Assembly: GCF_001894745.1 (NCBI RefSeq)
Contig: NZ_BBYF01000001.1
Location: forward strand, 434,001 to 498,000
Length of the DNA stretch: 64,000 nucleotides
Reading direction: 5' to 3'
DNA from: Paenibacillus sp. NAIST15-1
GTDB taxonomy: Bacteria; Bacillota; Bacilli; Paenibacillales; Paenibacillaceae
Numbering within the stretch: position 1 is the first letter of the stretch; each line of letters starts with the position of its first letter. The position numbers and the translations under genes were made by a program. The notes under the pieces are model-generated. The model was not told the DNA's origin, ran no database searches, and saw only the letters and a list, made by a program, of their open reading frames with translations. This document shows positions 54,158 through 62,456 of the stretch, piece by piece.

Positions 54158-54371
54158 ATTAGGCTAAGACTCACTAGCTGAATAACCTTGCCTATTTTTC
54201 GTGAATTTATATAACCAAAATTAGCTTTATTTGTTATGATAAAGTCCATACTGATGAATGGTATCACATCAGAGAGCAAGTTGCGCCTTATTGAAGCTTG
54301 TTCTAAAGCTCGCATGTGACCTTCTGAACAAACTATATCCAAACACATATCAAGTGGAGGCAGAGACTGAA

Positions 54372-55598
54372 ATGAATACGGCGAAAACGTTGGATAAGCC
54401 GAAGCAGCGCAAGCTGCTATGGAGTGCCGGAATGAGCTGGATGTTCGACGCGATGGATATCGGCATCATCTCCTTTATCGCGGCGGCACTCGCAGCCGAA
54501 TGGAGCTTAACCCCGCAGCAGACGGGACTCTTTACAAGCATTAATTCGATTGGCATGGCAGTAGGCGCGCTGCTCGCAGGAGCATTAGCGGACAAATACG
54601 GCCGTAAGTCGGTTCTGCTCTGGACGCTGGTCATCTTCTCGATTGCCAGCGGATTATCCGCAGCAGCAACGAGCTTCACGATGCTGTGCATATTGCGCTT
54701 CATCGCCGGAGCGGGTCTAGGTGGCGAACTGCCCGTCGCGTCAACCCTTGTCTCTGAATCCGTTCCTGCCAAGGAACGTGGACGTGCCGTTGTCCTGTTG
54801 GAAAGCTTCTGGGCAGCGGGCTGGATTGCTTCTGCACTGATTGCTTACTTCGTGATTCCTACATACGGATGGCAAGCGGCATTTCTAATCTGTGCCGTTC
54901 CAGCACTATACGCACTTTACTTGAGAAAGGCAATTCAAGATCCGCCGCGCTTTACTCAGCAGGCGAAGCAATCAGAACAGCAGAAGCTGTCGTTCCGCGA
55001 GCGCTTTGTCGCAGTATGGTCTGGGCCGCACCGCCGCTCTACGATTATGCTGTGGGTATTGTGGTTTACCGTGGTCTTCTCCTATTATGGCATGTTCCTC
55101 TGGCTGCCTTCTGTTATGATGCTGAAGGGCTTCAGCTTGGTCAAAAGCTTCGAATACGTGCTCATCATGACACTCGCACAGCTGCCCGGATACTTCACCG
55201 CCGCTTACCTCATCGAGAAGTTCGGGCGCAAGTTCGTCCTCGTCTTGTACTTGCTGCTTACCGCAGGCAGTGCAGCTTGGTTCGGCAGTGCGACAACGGA
55301 AGGCATGCTGATTGCAGCCGGAATTTGCTTATCGTTCTTCAACCTTGGAGCATGGGGAGGCATGTACGCGTATACGCCCGAACTGTACCCGACCAGAGTT
55401 CGCTCAACTGGCGTTGGTCTTGCCGCATCCTTCGGCAGAGTTGGCGGCATTATCGCTCCGTACCTAGTCGGCATGCTCGTCGCTCGCCAAGTTGCGATTA
55501 GTGCGATCTTCTGGCTGTTCTTCGTCACCATTGTAATCGGTGCGGTTGCCGTCCTCTGGCTTGGTACGGAAACGAAGGGTAAGGAGCTGGAAGAGTAA
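54372..55598 (+). CDS. NiaP-like MFS transporter (YceI type)
   Basis: A ~408-residue, twelve-helix transporter of the sugar-porter-like MFS branch. MSWMFDAMDIGIISFIAAAL in helix 1, ADKYGRKSVLLW in the 2-3 loop, AGAGLGGELPVASTLVSESV in helix 4 and YAYTPELYPTRVRSTGVG between helices 10 and 11 match the NiaP/YceI group, several of whose members take up niacin. No NadR/NiaR site or nad gene is nearby to support that substrate. ATG 54372 has GGAGG 11 bp upstream. Confidence 0.85.
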   Translation: MNTAKTLDKPKQRKLLWSAGMSWMFDAMDIGIISFIAAALAAEWSLTPQQTGLFTSINSIGMAVGALLAGALADKYGRKSVLLWTLVIFSIASGLSAAATSFTMLCILRFIAGAGLGGELPVASTLVSESVPAKERGRAVVLLESFWAAGWIASALIAYFVIPTYGWQAAFLICAVPALYALYLRKAIQDPPRFTQQAKQSEQQKLSFRERFVAVWSGPHRRSTIMLWVLWFTVVFSYYGMFLWLPSVMMLKGFSLVKSFEYVLIMTLAQLPGYFTAAYLIEKFGRKFVLVLYLLLTAGSAAWFGSATTEGMLIAAGICLSFFNLGAWGGMYAYTPELYPTRVRSTGVGLAASFGRVGGIIAPYLVGMLVARQVAISAIFWLFFVTIVIGAVAVLWLGTETKGKELEE

Positions 55599-55631
55599 GA
55601 TAGCAAACTTATTACACGCAATAAAATAGCG

Positions 55632-55682
55632 ACAGCACCAGTCCTCTCCTGATCGTAGAGAGACGCTGGTGCTGTTTTTTTC
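55632..55682 (+). terminator. Terminator of the NiaP-like gene
   Basis: Outer stem ACAGCACCAG/CTGGTGCTGT (55632-55641, 55666-55675), inner CTCTC/GAGAG, then seven T's. It also separates the convergent response regulator gene. Confidence 0.9.
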
Positions 55683-55708
55683 ATAGCAGCTTCTTAACCC
55701 AATACCCG

Positions 55709-56380
55709 TCATTTATCAACCTCAAATTTATATCCAACCCGCACGACCGTTGTAATATGCTTAGCTTTATCCCCCAGCTTGTATCGGAGGTTGCGAATAT
55801 GTGTGTTCAGCGCCTTGTCGCCTCCGCCTTGCTCATATCCCCATATCGTTGTAATGAGCGTGTCTCGAGTAATTACTTGCTCCTTATGTTCCATAAGACT
55901 CAACAAGATCGTATATTCCGTATGAGTTAAATTGATTGGCTTCCCTTCAATTGACACCTTGTGGGCAGACTTATTCATATGAATGCCGCACAAGATAATA
56001 TCGTCTTGCTGCTCGTCCTGACTCGCAGACTTCAGCAATCTCCTAGCTCGTGCCATGAGAACCGCAGGCTTGAAGGGTTTCGTTACATAGTCGTCAGCGC
56101 CCAAGTCAAAGCCAAGGAGTGTATCCTCCTCATCACTACTTGCCGTAACTAAAATAATAGGAACCTTGGACACATCACGGATACGGCGGCATACATCCCA
56201 ACTATCCAGTTCCGGAAGCATGACATCCAGTATCACAAGGTCGATATCCTGCTCTGCAAATAGTTCCAACCCTTGCCGTCCATCCTCTGCTGTGTAAGCA
56301 ATGTATCTATCCTGCTTGAAATCATGAGCCATTGATTCCCGCAGGAGCTCATCACCTTCGATAATTAATACCTTTTTCAT
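55709..56380 (-). CDS. OmpR-family response regulator with altered acidic pocket
   Basis: A 223-residue regulator. The receiver domain has phospho-acceptor Asp52 (DLVILDVMLPELD), Thr79 and Lys101 (DDYVTKPF); a winged-helix DNA-binding domain runs from ~130 (LTHTEYTILLSLMEHKEQVI...DTLITTIWGYE...HIRNLRYKLGD). The first strand ends EGDE; the position equal to CheY Asp13, a magnesium ligand, is Gly9. That may weaken phosphorylation. It is the fourth gene of the leftward operon headed by the other response regulator (58673), with a single kinase between, and its ATG overlaps the small ORF stop by 4 bp. Confidence 0.92.
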   Translation of the reverse strand: MKKVLIIEGDELLRESMAHDFKQDRYIAYTAEDGRQGLELFAEQDIDLVILDVMLPELDSWDVCRRIRDVSKVPIILVTASSDEEDTLLGFDLGADDYVTKPFKPAVLMARARRLLKSASQDEQQDDIILCGIHMNKSAHKVSIEGKPINLTHTEYTILLSLMEHKEQVITRDTLITTIWGYEQGGGDKALNTHIRNLRYKLGDKAKHITTVVRVGYKFEVDK

Positions 56381-56538
56381 CGCGTGATTCCCGTCCTATT
56401 ACCCATCTTATCCGCTCTAATCCCTGCATCCATCATGCCCAAGGCAATTCCCGCATATACGCCAAGTGCTGCCAATACGTCTATTCTGACCCCTGTTTGC
56501 GTTACTCGCTCTCTTTTCATCATACCCTGCACGGCCAT
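56377..56538 (-). CDS. Small hydrophobic ORF coupled to the response regulator
   Basis: A 53-codon frame between the histidine kinase and the second response regulator, ending in a 4-bp ATGA overlap with the latter. The visible protein is a basic N-terminus (MMKRERVTQTG), one hydrophobic stretch (IDVLAALGVYAGIALGMM) and a short polar end. AAGGGGCGGG lies ~11 bp upstream of the ATG. It could be a small membrane regulator of the kinase or simply a coupling ORF; I do not recognise it. Confidence 0.5.
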   Translation of the reverse strand: MAVQGMMKRERVTQTGVRIDVLAALGVYAGIALGMMDAGIRADKMGNRTGITR

Positions 56539-56563
56539 TTTATTGCCCGCCCCTTGTAAACGC

Positions 56564-58018
56564 TCACTGTCGTGATTTCGGAATGACAGCTGCAAATTGT
56601 ACGCCCTGCTCGATGTTGTGCATGGAGTACGAGATGCCCAGAGCATCAAAAATTTGCTTAACAATATATAATCCCAGTCCACTGCCCCCTGTGTTGCGAT
56701 TTCTCGACTTTTCAACTCGATAGAAAGGTTCGAAAATCTGCTGCATGTCCTCTTCCTTAATGTTCACGCCCGTATTGATGACTTGAAATTGAGTGCTGCC
56801 TTCCTGCACATCCTGGGTTAGCTGAATGCATACTTTTTCTCCCTGCGGAGAATACATAATCGCATTATGGATGATATTTTTGCACGCTTTTTCCAGCATT
56901 AAACGATCCGTCTGGATCGTTACATTGGAAGCAATATGCTTCATAAGCTGAATCTCCCGCTGAGCCGCAAAATATTCAAGATCCGCAGTTATTTTATCCA
57001 CGAGCTGCGAAAGATTGACTTCTTCCAGCTGCAGCTTGAATGTATCGCGCTCCAACTTCGACATGCTTAAAATCTCACGAACCAACTGCTCCATTCCCTC
57101 GACAATCTGATGATTTTTCTGCAAATATTGATCGCGATCACGATATGGACCGATATGATAAATCATTCCTTCCAGATACCCTTTCATCACAGTAAGAGGG
57201 GTTTTTAGTTCATGCGCTGCAATCGCGAAAAATTCCCTCCGTTTTGTTTCCGCTTCTCTTTCTTTTTCGATATCGCTTTTTAACTGCCGGTTCGCATTGT
57301 GCAATTCTTGCATCGTTTGCTGCAGATTCACGGACAGTTCATTTAGGCTGGTGGATAACTCCCCTAATTCATCCGTAGAACGAACCTCGATTGGTTCGGA
57401 GAAATCCAAGTTCGCCATCTTCTGCGCACCTTGATTAATGTACAGAAGCGGCTTCGTAATAAACCTCGAATACAAGTAAGCACTGCCTATGCCAATCACA
57501 ATAACGATAACGCTTAAATAAGGGAGAAAAAGCGCCAACACCTGTGAGGCCTCATCTATTGGTTGAAAGGTAGCGGACACGACGAGCGTTAGATTCGCAT
57601 CCAAAAACCGAATGGGCACGGCGACATCAAAGGAGTTTGAATTCACGATTGGTTTTGCTCTTTCGACTCTCACTTCCGTCGATAGTGAATATGAATAACC
57701 TTTGCGAACCGCAGAAAAAAAAGGAGAGTAAATGATGGCTCCTTCTTTATTTTGAAGATAGACGATTGCGTTATTTTTTTTGGAGAAGTCATCAAGAAGA
57801 AGCACGCCATATTGCAAATCAAGATCCTTCGATTTCGTTATGATTTCTTCGATTCCTGTCTGAAGCTGATTCGTCTTGTATTGCTCATAAAAGGTAGGGA
57901 GAAAGAAGTACAGCGATACATAAATTAGGACGGCAAAGGCTAACAGAATAAGGGACGTAGTCACGAAAAGCTTATAGGTAATGCGCTTCATCTTCAGCAT
58001 GTCCAACCATTTACTCAT
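56564..58018 (-). CDS. Sensor histidine kinase
   Basis: A ~484-residue membrane kinase. TM1 at ~19-41, a ~125-residue extracellular sensor domain, TM2 at ~168-188, HAMP (~190-240), and a HisKA domain with the phospho-accepting His in FFAIAAHELKTPLTVMKG. The HATPase domain has the N-box NIIHNAIMYSP and G-boxes ending GGSGLGLYIVKQIF. The ATG (58018) overlaps the upstream response regulator stop. A large extracellular domain suggests it senses an external compound or wall state; the neighbouring ABC transporter and secreted repeat protein are the likely targets of its regulon. Confidence 0.93.
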   Translation of the reverse strand: MSKWLDMLKMKRITYKLFVTTSLILLAFAVLIYVSLYFFLPTFYEQYKTNQLQTGIEEIITKSKDLDLQYGVLLLDDFSKKNNAIVYLQNKEGAIIYSPFFSAVRKGYSYSLSTEVRVERAKPIVNSNSFDVAVPIRFLDANLTLVVSATFQPIDEASQVLALFLPYLSVIVIVIGIGSAYLYSRFITKPLLYINQGAQKMANLDFSEPIEVRSTDELGELSTSLNELSVNLQQTMQELHNANRQLKSDIEKEREAETKRREFFAIAAHELKTPLTVMKGYLEGMIYHIGPYRDRDQYLQKNHQIVEGMEQLVREILSMSKLERDTFKLQLEEVNLSQLVDKITADLEYFAAQREIQLMKHIASNVTIQTDRLMLEKACKNIIHNAIMYSPQGEKVCIQLTQDVQEGSTQFQVINTGVNIKEEDMQQIFEPFYRVEKSRNRNTGGSGLGLYIVKQIFDALGISYSMHNIEQGVQFAAVIPKSRQ

Positions 58019-58673
58019 CAATTTTGTAACCGATCCCCTTTACCGTTTTAATGTAAGGTATATCTAACTTCTTTCTAATATTTTTGATATGCGTATCGAT
58101 GACCCTCGTCTCTCCATAATAATCGTACCCCCATACTTTCTCGACGATGCTTTCTCGGGTAAGCACTTTTTTCTCATTTTGAACAAGCAGCTGTACGATT
58201 TCAAATTCTTTGGTCGTTAATGGGATTTCAACTTCGTTGACGTATACTTTATAGGCATCGCAATCTACTTGAACCTCCTTGAACACCAGTCTATTATTCG
58301 TTCCTTGATCCTTGCTTCTTCTTAGTACGGCTTCGACTCTCCGTATCAATACATGAAAGGAAAAAGGCTTCGTAATATAATCGTCGATTCCAAGATCGAA
58401 GCCTTTTAATTGATCCTGTTCTTCCTCTAAAGCAGTTAGCAAAATGATGGGAACATTGGACTCACTCCTAATCATCTTGGCAACTTCGAATCCATTCAGG
58501 TTAGGCATCATGACATCCAATAGAATTAAATCGAAGGATTGTTTATTGAATTGTTTCATGCCCTCTATTCCATCGGATGCTACTTCAACGCTATAGTGTT
58601 GGGTCATCAAAAACTGTTTGATTAGCTCCCGAATCTCTTGATCATCTTCTACCACAAGAATCTGATAGTTCAT
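58011..58673 (-). CDS. OmpR-family response regulator
   Basis: A 220-residue regulator with an intact receiver (acidic pair in VVEDDQEIRE, Asp53 in LILLDVMMPNLN, Lys in DDYITKPFSF) and a winged-helix C-terminal domain (LTTKEFEIVQLLVQNEKKVL...VWGYDYYGETRVIDTHIKNI). It is the first gene of the two-component operon and has a TCCATAT-N4-TCCAGAT direct repeat in its own promoter. The same motif occurs at the same distance from two other -10 boxes, so it very likely activates itself, the repeat protein and the ABC transporter. Confidence 0.94.
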   Translation of the reverse strand: MNYQILVVEDDQEIRELIKQFLMTQHYSVEVASDGIEGMKQFNKQSFDLILLDVMMPNLNGFEVAKMIRSESNVPIILLTALEEEQDQLKGFDLGIDDYITKPFSFHVLIRRVEAVLRRSKDQGTNNRLVFKEVQVDCDAYKVYVNEVEIPLTTKEFEIVQLLVQNEKKVLTRESIVEKVWGYDYYGETRVIDTHIKNIRKKLDIPYIKTVKGIGYKIDE

Positions 58674-58694
58674 TATGATATCACCTCTTGAATT

Positions 58695-58726
58695 AGTATA
58701 GCCGTGCTATCTGGAGTTTATATGGA
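58695..58726 (-). promoter_or_regulatory. Two-component operon promoter with 11-bp direct repeat
   Basis: Leftward: TCCATAT-AAAC-TCCAGAT (58709-58726), 8 bp, then TATACT (58695-58700). There is no TTGACA-like -35, as expected of an activator-dependent promoter. Confidence 0.75.
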
Positions 58727-58762
58727 GAGACCGAAAAATCCCCACCAAAACTCTACATGATC

Positions 58763-58794
58763 TTCATAGCAACTCCAGATAAGGGTCCTACAAT
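58763..58794 (+). promoter_or_regulatory. Repeat-protein promoter with 11-bp direct repeat
   Basis: TTCATAG-CAAC-TCCAGAT (58763-58780), 8 bp, then TACAAT (58789-58794). Same spacing to the -10 as at 58695-58726 and 59970-60001. Confidence 0.75.
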
Positions 58795-58837
58795 GAGGTC
58801 GTAAACAAAAATACATTCACGAAGGAGATTGACAATT

Positions 58838-59812
58838 ATGAAAAAGACACTCGCTACAACTGCTTTAGGAGCTGTACTCACACTCACCTCTTTGGGATCC
58901 GCATTCGCTGCCGAGGTTCCTGCACAATCTATCGGGAATGGACAACTGACAACGGCTGTTACGGTAACGGCAGCAAGTAATCTCGATGAAGCAACTCAAA
59001 GCAAGGTGAAAGCTATTTTCGATCAAATGCAGAAAGGAACGCTTACGAAAGAACAAGCCAAATCTCAGCTGAAAGAACTTGGTGTCGATGTGGATTTTGA
59101 TTTCAACGCGGCTCATGACGGCATCAAGTTCAAGGGCAAAGTGACTTCCGTTAGCTTCGATGAAGCTACCAACGAAAAAGCAAAAGCCATTCTTGACCAA
59201 GCTCAAGCTGGTACACTCACGAAAGAGCAAGCTAAATCTCAGCTGCAAGAGCTCGGCATCGACTTGGATGTGGATTTCAGCAAAACAACTCATCGCGTTA
59301 CGGTAAAGATGGATGAGTCAAAATTCGGTAACCTTGACGATGCTGCCAAGGAAAAGGCAAAAGCTATTCTTGAGCAAGCCCAAGCCGGCTCCCTTACAAA
59401 AGAACAGGTGAAAGCTCAGCTGCAAGAGCTTGGCATTGACATGGATGTGAATTTCAGTAAAGCAGCTCATGGCGTTATGGTAAAGATGGATGAGTCAAAA
59501 TTCGGTAACCTTGACGATGCTGCCAAGGAAAAGGCAAAAGCTATTCTTGAGCAAGTGAGAACAGGAGAGCTTAGCAAAGAGCAGGCTAGATCACAGCTGC
59601 AAGAACTTGGCATCGAATTAAATATGGATTTCAGCCCGGCTCACAACATGAAGAAAGAAACAAAAGCAATTCACTTCGATGATGCTACCCAACAAAAGGT
59701 AAAAGCCCTCTTTGATCAATCAAAAGCAGGTACAATCACGAAGGAGCAAATGAAAAAACAACTCGATGAAGTTCTTGGTGTCCAAACCCTTGATATCCAT
59801 GTAGAAAAATAA
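58838..59812 (+). CDS. Secreted protein of five ~59-residue repeats
   Basis: A 324-residue protein: signal peptide (MKKTLATTALGAVLTLTSLG, cleavage near AFA-AE), then five repeats. Each has a helix-rich half (LDDAAKEKAKAILEQAQAG then SLTKEQ.KAQLQELGID) and a short beta-like half (MDVNFSKAAHGVMVKMDESKF). It has no cysteine, anchor or catalytic motif. ATG 58838 has AAGGAG 10 bp upstream. It lies between the two-component genes and the ABC transporter and shares their promoter motif, so it may be a ligand, sensor accessory or shield protein of that system. No family is recognised. Confidence 0.82.
   Translation: MKKTLATTALGAVLTLTSLGSAFAAEVPAQSIGNGQLTTAVTVTAASNLDEATQSKVKAIFDQMQKGTLTKEQAKSQLKELGVDVDFDFNAAHDGIKFKGKVTSVSFDEATNEKAKAILDQAQAGTLTKEQAKSQLQELGIDLDVDFSKTTHRVTVKMDESKFGNLDDAAKEKAKAILEQAQAGSLTKEQVKAQLQELGIDMDVNFSKAAHGVMVKMDESKFGNLDDAAKEKAKAILEQVRTGELSKEQARSQLQELGIELNMDFSPAHNMKKETKAIHFDDATQQKVKALFDQSKAGTITKEQMKKQLDEVLGVQTLDIHVEK
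59302..59555 (+). repeat. Two identical 77-bp direct repeats, 177 bp apart
   Basis: 59302-59378 and 59479-59555 are identical, in phase with the 59-residue protein repeat; the other units have diverged. This is a recent duplication and a likely hotspot for unit gain or loss. Confidence 0.85.
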
Positions 59813-59866
59813 TCAAAAAAAATCCTGGTTCTCAAGCTACGTAGAGATGTCCAAAAGATAAACACG

Positions 59867-59904
59867 ACCCGTGAGATTGCTATTCGGCAGCCTCACGGGT
59901 TTTG
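59867..59904 (+). terminator. Terminator of the repeat-protein gene
   Basis: Stem ACCCGTGAG/CTCACGGGT (59867-59875, 59892-59900) followed by TTTTG. It separates the gene from the ABC transporter, which has its own promoter. Confidence 0.75.
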
Positions 59905-59925
59905 TATGTTAACATTAAACTCTTT

Positions 59926-60001
59926 TCCAGATAAGACCTCCACGATCTCTAGATAAAATCCTTGCTGGCTCCATCTAGACTCCAGATGAGTCCTTTACAT
60001 T
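59926..60001 (+). promoter_or_regulatory. ABC transporter promoter with direct repeats
   Basis: TCCATCT-AGAC-TCCAGAT (59970-59987), 8 bp, then TACATT (59996-60001). An extra TCCAGAT lies at 59926-59932 and a TCTAGAT near 59947, possibly a second regulator dimer site. Confidence 0.75.
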
Positions 60002-60029
60002 AAAAATATGAAAAAGGAGGTTACCATTT

Positions 60030-61454
60030 ATGAATTTTATCAAACGTGCATGTTTAAGTGTACAAGCAAGAAAGGGTAAGTCCTTGATCTTATTCGCCGT
60101 TTTTTTAGTGCTTACTAATTTAGTATTAGCGGGATTCGCCATACAGAATGTCACAAAGACAGCGAATGATCTAGCCAGGAAAAAGTTAGGAGTGGATGTG
60201 ACACTAGGATTAGATGGAGAAAAGTTTCAAAAGTACGTACAAAAACAGAGACTTGAGAATCCAAATGAAAGAATACATCGTCCGGAAATCTCTACAGAGG
60301 AAGCAGATAAGTTAGCCGAATCTCCATATGTAAAAGAGTTCAACTATGTAAAAGACAGTCAAGGCGTAGCCGATGGCTATACCCCCATTAATGCCGATCA
60401 AGGAGATAACGCGGTAGGCGGTTCCGTAGGCGGAAGCCAAGGGAACATTAAAATGCCAAACACGCTCATTCAAGGCGTTCGAATTTCTGATTTGCTAAAA
60501 GAATTTGCGGACGAAACGAATAAAATTATCGATGGCCGTTCCATAACACCGGAGGACAAGGATCAGAAAGTAGCCCTCGTCGAAAAACAATTAGCTGAAC
60601 AAAACAATCTGCAAGTTGGCGATCAGTTAAAGATTCAAGCACAAGATGAAACATCGACAATAGATTTAGAGATTATCGGAATTTACGAAATGTCCACGAT
60701 AGACAGTAACATGGAATCGGCACCGCCGCTGTTTCATCCGTCGAACAAAGTATATGTCTCGTACGGATCGTTAAAAGAATTTTCAGAAAATAAGGAAACG
60801 AAAGGGAGCCCCATTGATCAAGCCATATATTACTTGAATGATCCGAACCATATTGGGGATTTCAAAGCAGAAGGCAAGAAAACAGGCATTGACTTCGATC
60901 TATTTAAGCTCGATGCCCATGATGCATTATATCGCAAAATGGTGGGCCCGATTGAAAACGTAGCATCCACTTCGAAATGGATCATATACCTGGTCTCTTT
61001 TGCAGGAGCCATTATCTTAGGTCTTATTATTACGTTGGCCATAAAGGAGCGAAGGAAGGAATTGGGGATTCTGCTCGCGATTGGCGAGAAAAAAGGGAAA
61101 TTAATCGGACAACTATTAGTAGAAGTATTGTGTATCGCTGCCCTAGCATTCAGCCTCTCTGTCTTTACAGGCGGGACCGTGTCTCAAAAAATGGGGGATA
61201 GTCTATTGCAGAATGAAGTTGCTTCTTATGAAGGGGATCAGCAGGCAGAAAATAATCCCGGATTCTCGTTTGGAATGATTCCTGACCAAGGTCAGGATGT
61301 GGAGCCAATTCATGATATTGATGTGCGAGTAACCTCCGAAGATATGTTGAAGTTAGGTGTGTTGGGTCTAGTCATCGCAATCTTATCAACCATTCTCCCA
61401 GCATTATCGATTCTTCAATTGAACCCAAAAGATATTTTATTAAAACATGAATAG
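60030..61454 (+). CDS. FtsX/MacB-type ABC transporter permease
   Basis: A 474-residue permease: TM1 at ~17-40, a ~270-residue extracellular domain, then three helices (~312-335, 355-380, 437-460) in the MacB/FtsX topology. The coupling segment ITLAIKERRKELGILLAIGE and the final PALSILQLNPKDILLKHE are typical. This class works as a mechanotransmitter or exporter for peptides, lipoproteins or antibiotics. AAGGAGG lies 9 bp before the ATG; the ATPase gene follows after 12 bp. Linkage to a two-component system is the pattern of antimicrobial-peptide or envelope-stress modules. Confidence 0.92.
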   Translation: MNFIKRACLSVQARKGKSLILFAVFLVLTNLVLAGFAIQNVTKTANDLARKKLGVDVTLGLDGEKFQKYVQKQRLENPNERIHRPEISTEEADKLAESPYVKEFNYVKDSQGVADGYTPINADQGDNAVGGSVGGSQGNIKMPNTLIQGVRISDLLKEFADETNKIIDGRSITPEDKDQKVALVEKQLAEQNNLQVGDQLKIQAQDETSTIDLEIIGIYEMSTIDSNMESAPPLFHPSNKVYVSYGSLKEFSENKETKGSPIDQAIYYLNDPNHIGDFKAEGKKTGIDFDLFKLDAHDALYRKMVGPIENVASTSKWIIYLVSFAGAIILGLIITLAIKERRKELGILLAIGEKKGKLIGQLLVEVLCIAALAFSLSVFTGGTVSQKMGDSLLQNEVASYEGDQQAENNPGFSFGMIPDQGQDVEPIHDIDVRVTSEDMLKLGVLGLVIAILSTILPALSILQLNPKDILLKHE

Positions 61455-61466
61455 AGGGGGATCTAT

Positions 61467-62144
61467 ATGGACGCTATATTGCAGTTCCAAAATCTAAACT
61501 ACCATTATAAAAGCAATAATAAAAAATACACGATTTTAGATAACGTCAATTTTTCGTTTCAAGCCGGTCACTTTTATACGATTTTAGGACCATCGGGATC
61601 AGGAAAAACAACGACTCTTAGTTTAGCAAGCGGATTAGATATTCCTAGGAGCGGGTCTGTCTTATTCAAAGGAACAGATATACGGAAGATAGGGCTTGAT
61701 TCCTATCGAAACAAACATGTCTCGATTATCTTTCAATCCTACAACCTTATTACGTATATGACAGCGCTTCAAAATGTAGTAACAGCCATGGAGATAACGG
61801 GAATCGATGTGGAAGACAAAAAGGAAAGAGCGCTTGAATTATTAAAAAAGGTAGGGTTAACAGAAATAGAAGCCAAAAGAAAGGTATTGCAGCTTAGCGG
61901 TGGACAACAGCAGCGCGTGGCGATTGCCCGTGCCCTATCTTGCAACGTGGATTTATTGATTGCCGATGAGCCTACCGGAAATCTAGATCAAGCAACTGCC
62001 TTTGACATTATCGAGTTATTCAAAGAGCTTGCCCATAAAGAAAATAAATGCATCATAGTCGTCACCCACTCTCCAGACGTGGCTAGACAATCAGATACAG
62101 CGGTATTTCTTGAACAAAAAGATTTAATAATCAAACATATGTAG
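61467..62144 (+). CDS. ABC transporter ATP-binding protein (MacB/LolD type)
   Basis: A 225-residue ATPase with Walker A GPSGSGKTTT (~40-49), Q-loop IIFQSYNL, signature LSGGQQQRVAIARAL, Walker B LLIADEPTGNLD and H-loop VVTHSP. It pairs with the permease directly upstream. GAGGGGG lies 6 bp before the ATG. A short remnant (ATGTGGAAAAGAG... ending in TAA, near 62178) follows the operon behind its own AAAGGA site but encodes only a few codons. Confidence 0.95.
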   Translation: MDAILQFQNLNYHYKSNNKKYTILDNVNFSFQAGHFYTILGPSGSGKTTTLSLASGLDIPRSGSVLFKGTDIRKIGLDSYRNKHVSIIFQSYNLITYMTALQNVVTAMEITGIDVEDKKERALELLKKVGLTEIEAKRKVLQLSGGQQQRVAIARALSCNVDLLIADEPTGNLDQATAFDIIELFKELAHKENKCIIVVTHSPDVARQSDTAVFLEQKDLIIKHM

Positions 62145-62254
62145 TGATACATTTTGAAAACGAAAGGAATGAGAAAGATGTGGAAAAGAGTAATTTAATT
62201 TCGACTAGTGAAAACGAATGTTTCTTATTGATTAGGGTTTGTCAAAACGTAAAG

Positions 62255-62285
62255 ATGAACTTCCTATATGGGGAGTTCATTTTTA
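62255..62285 (+). terminator. Terminator of the ABC transporter operon
   Basis: Stem ATGAACTTCC/GGGAGTTCAT (62255-62264, 62271-62280, one wobble pair) followed by TTTTT. Confidence 0.75.
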
Positions 62286-62326
62286 CACAAACAATTTTAC
62301 ATAGCCCAACATTATTATTTTCATAG

Positions 62327-62373
62327 AAAAAGCCTATTCCTTCTCTTCTTTGTTCGAGTTGGAATAAGCTTTT
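62327..62373 (-). terminator. Terminator of the immunity/toxin operon
   Basis: Stem AAAAGC-c-TATTCC / GGAATA-a-GCTTTT, leftward exit TTTTTC. It lies ~85 bp after the immunity gene stop, converging on the ABC operon. Confidence 0.65.
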
Positions 62374-62456
62374 GAAAGTTTATCAAATGGTTGTCAGTTT
62401 TTAAATGTTTAGTTTATATTATACAATCTTAATTGTTAAGACAACACTATCTATTA

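Noticed and set aside
58838-59812. CRISPR-like array suggested by regularly spaced repeats
   Set aside because: The repeats are in frame within one secreted protein and the intervals are repeat-derived, not unique spacers.
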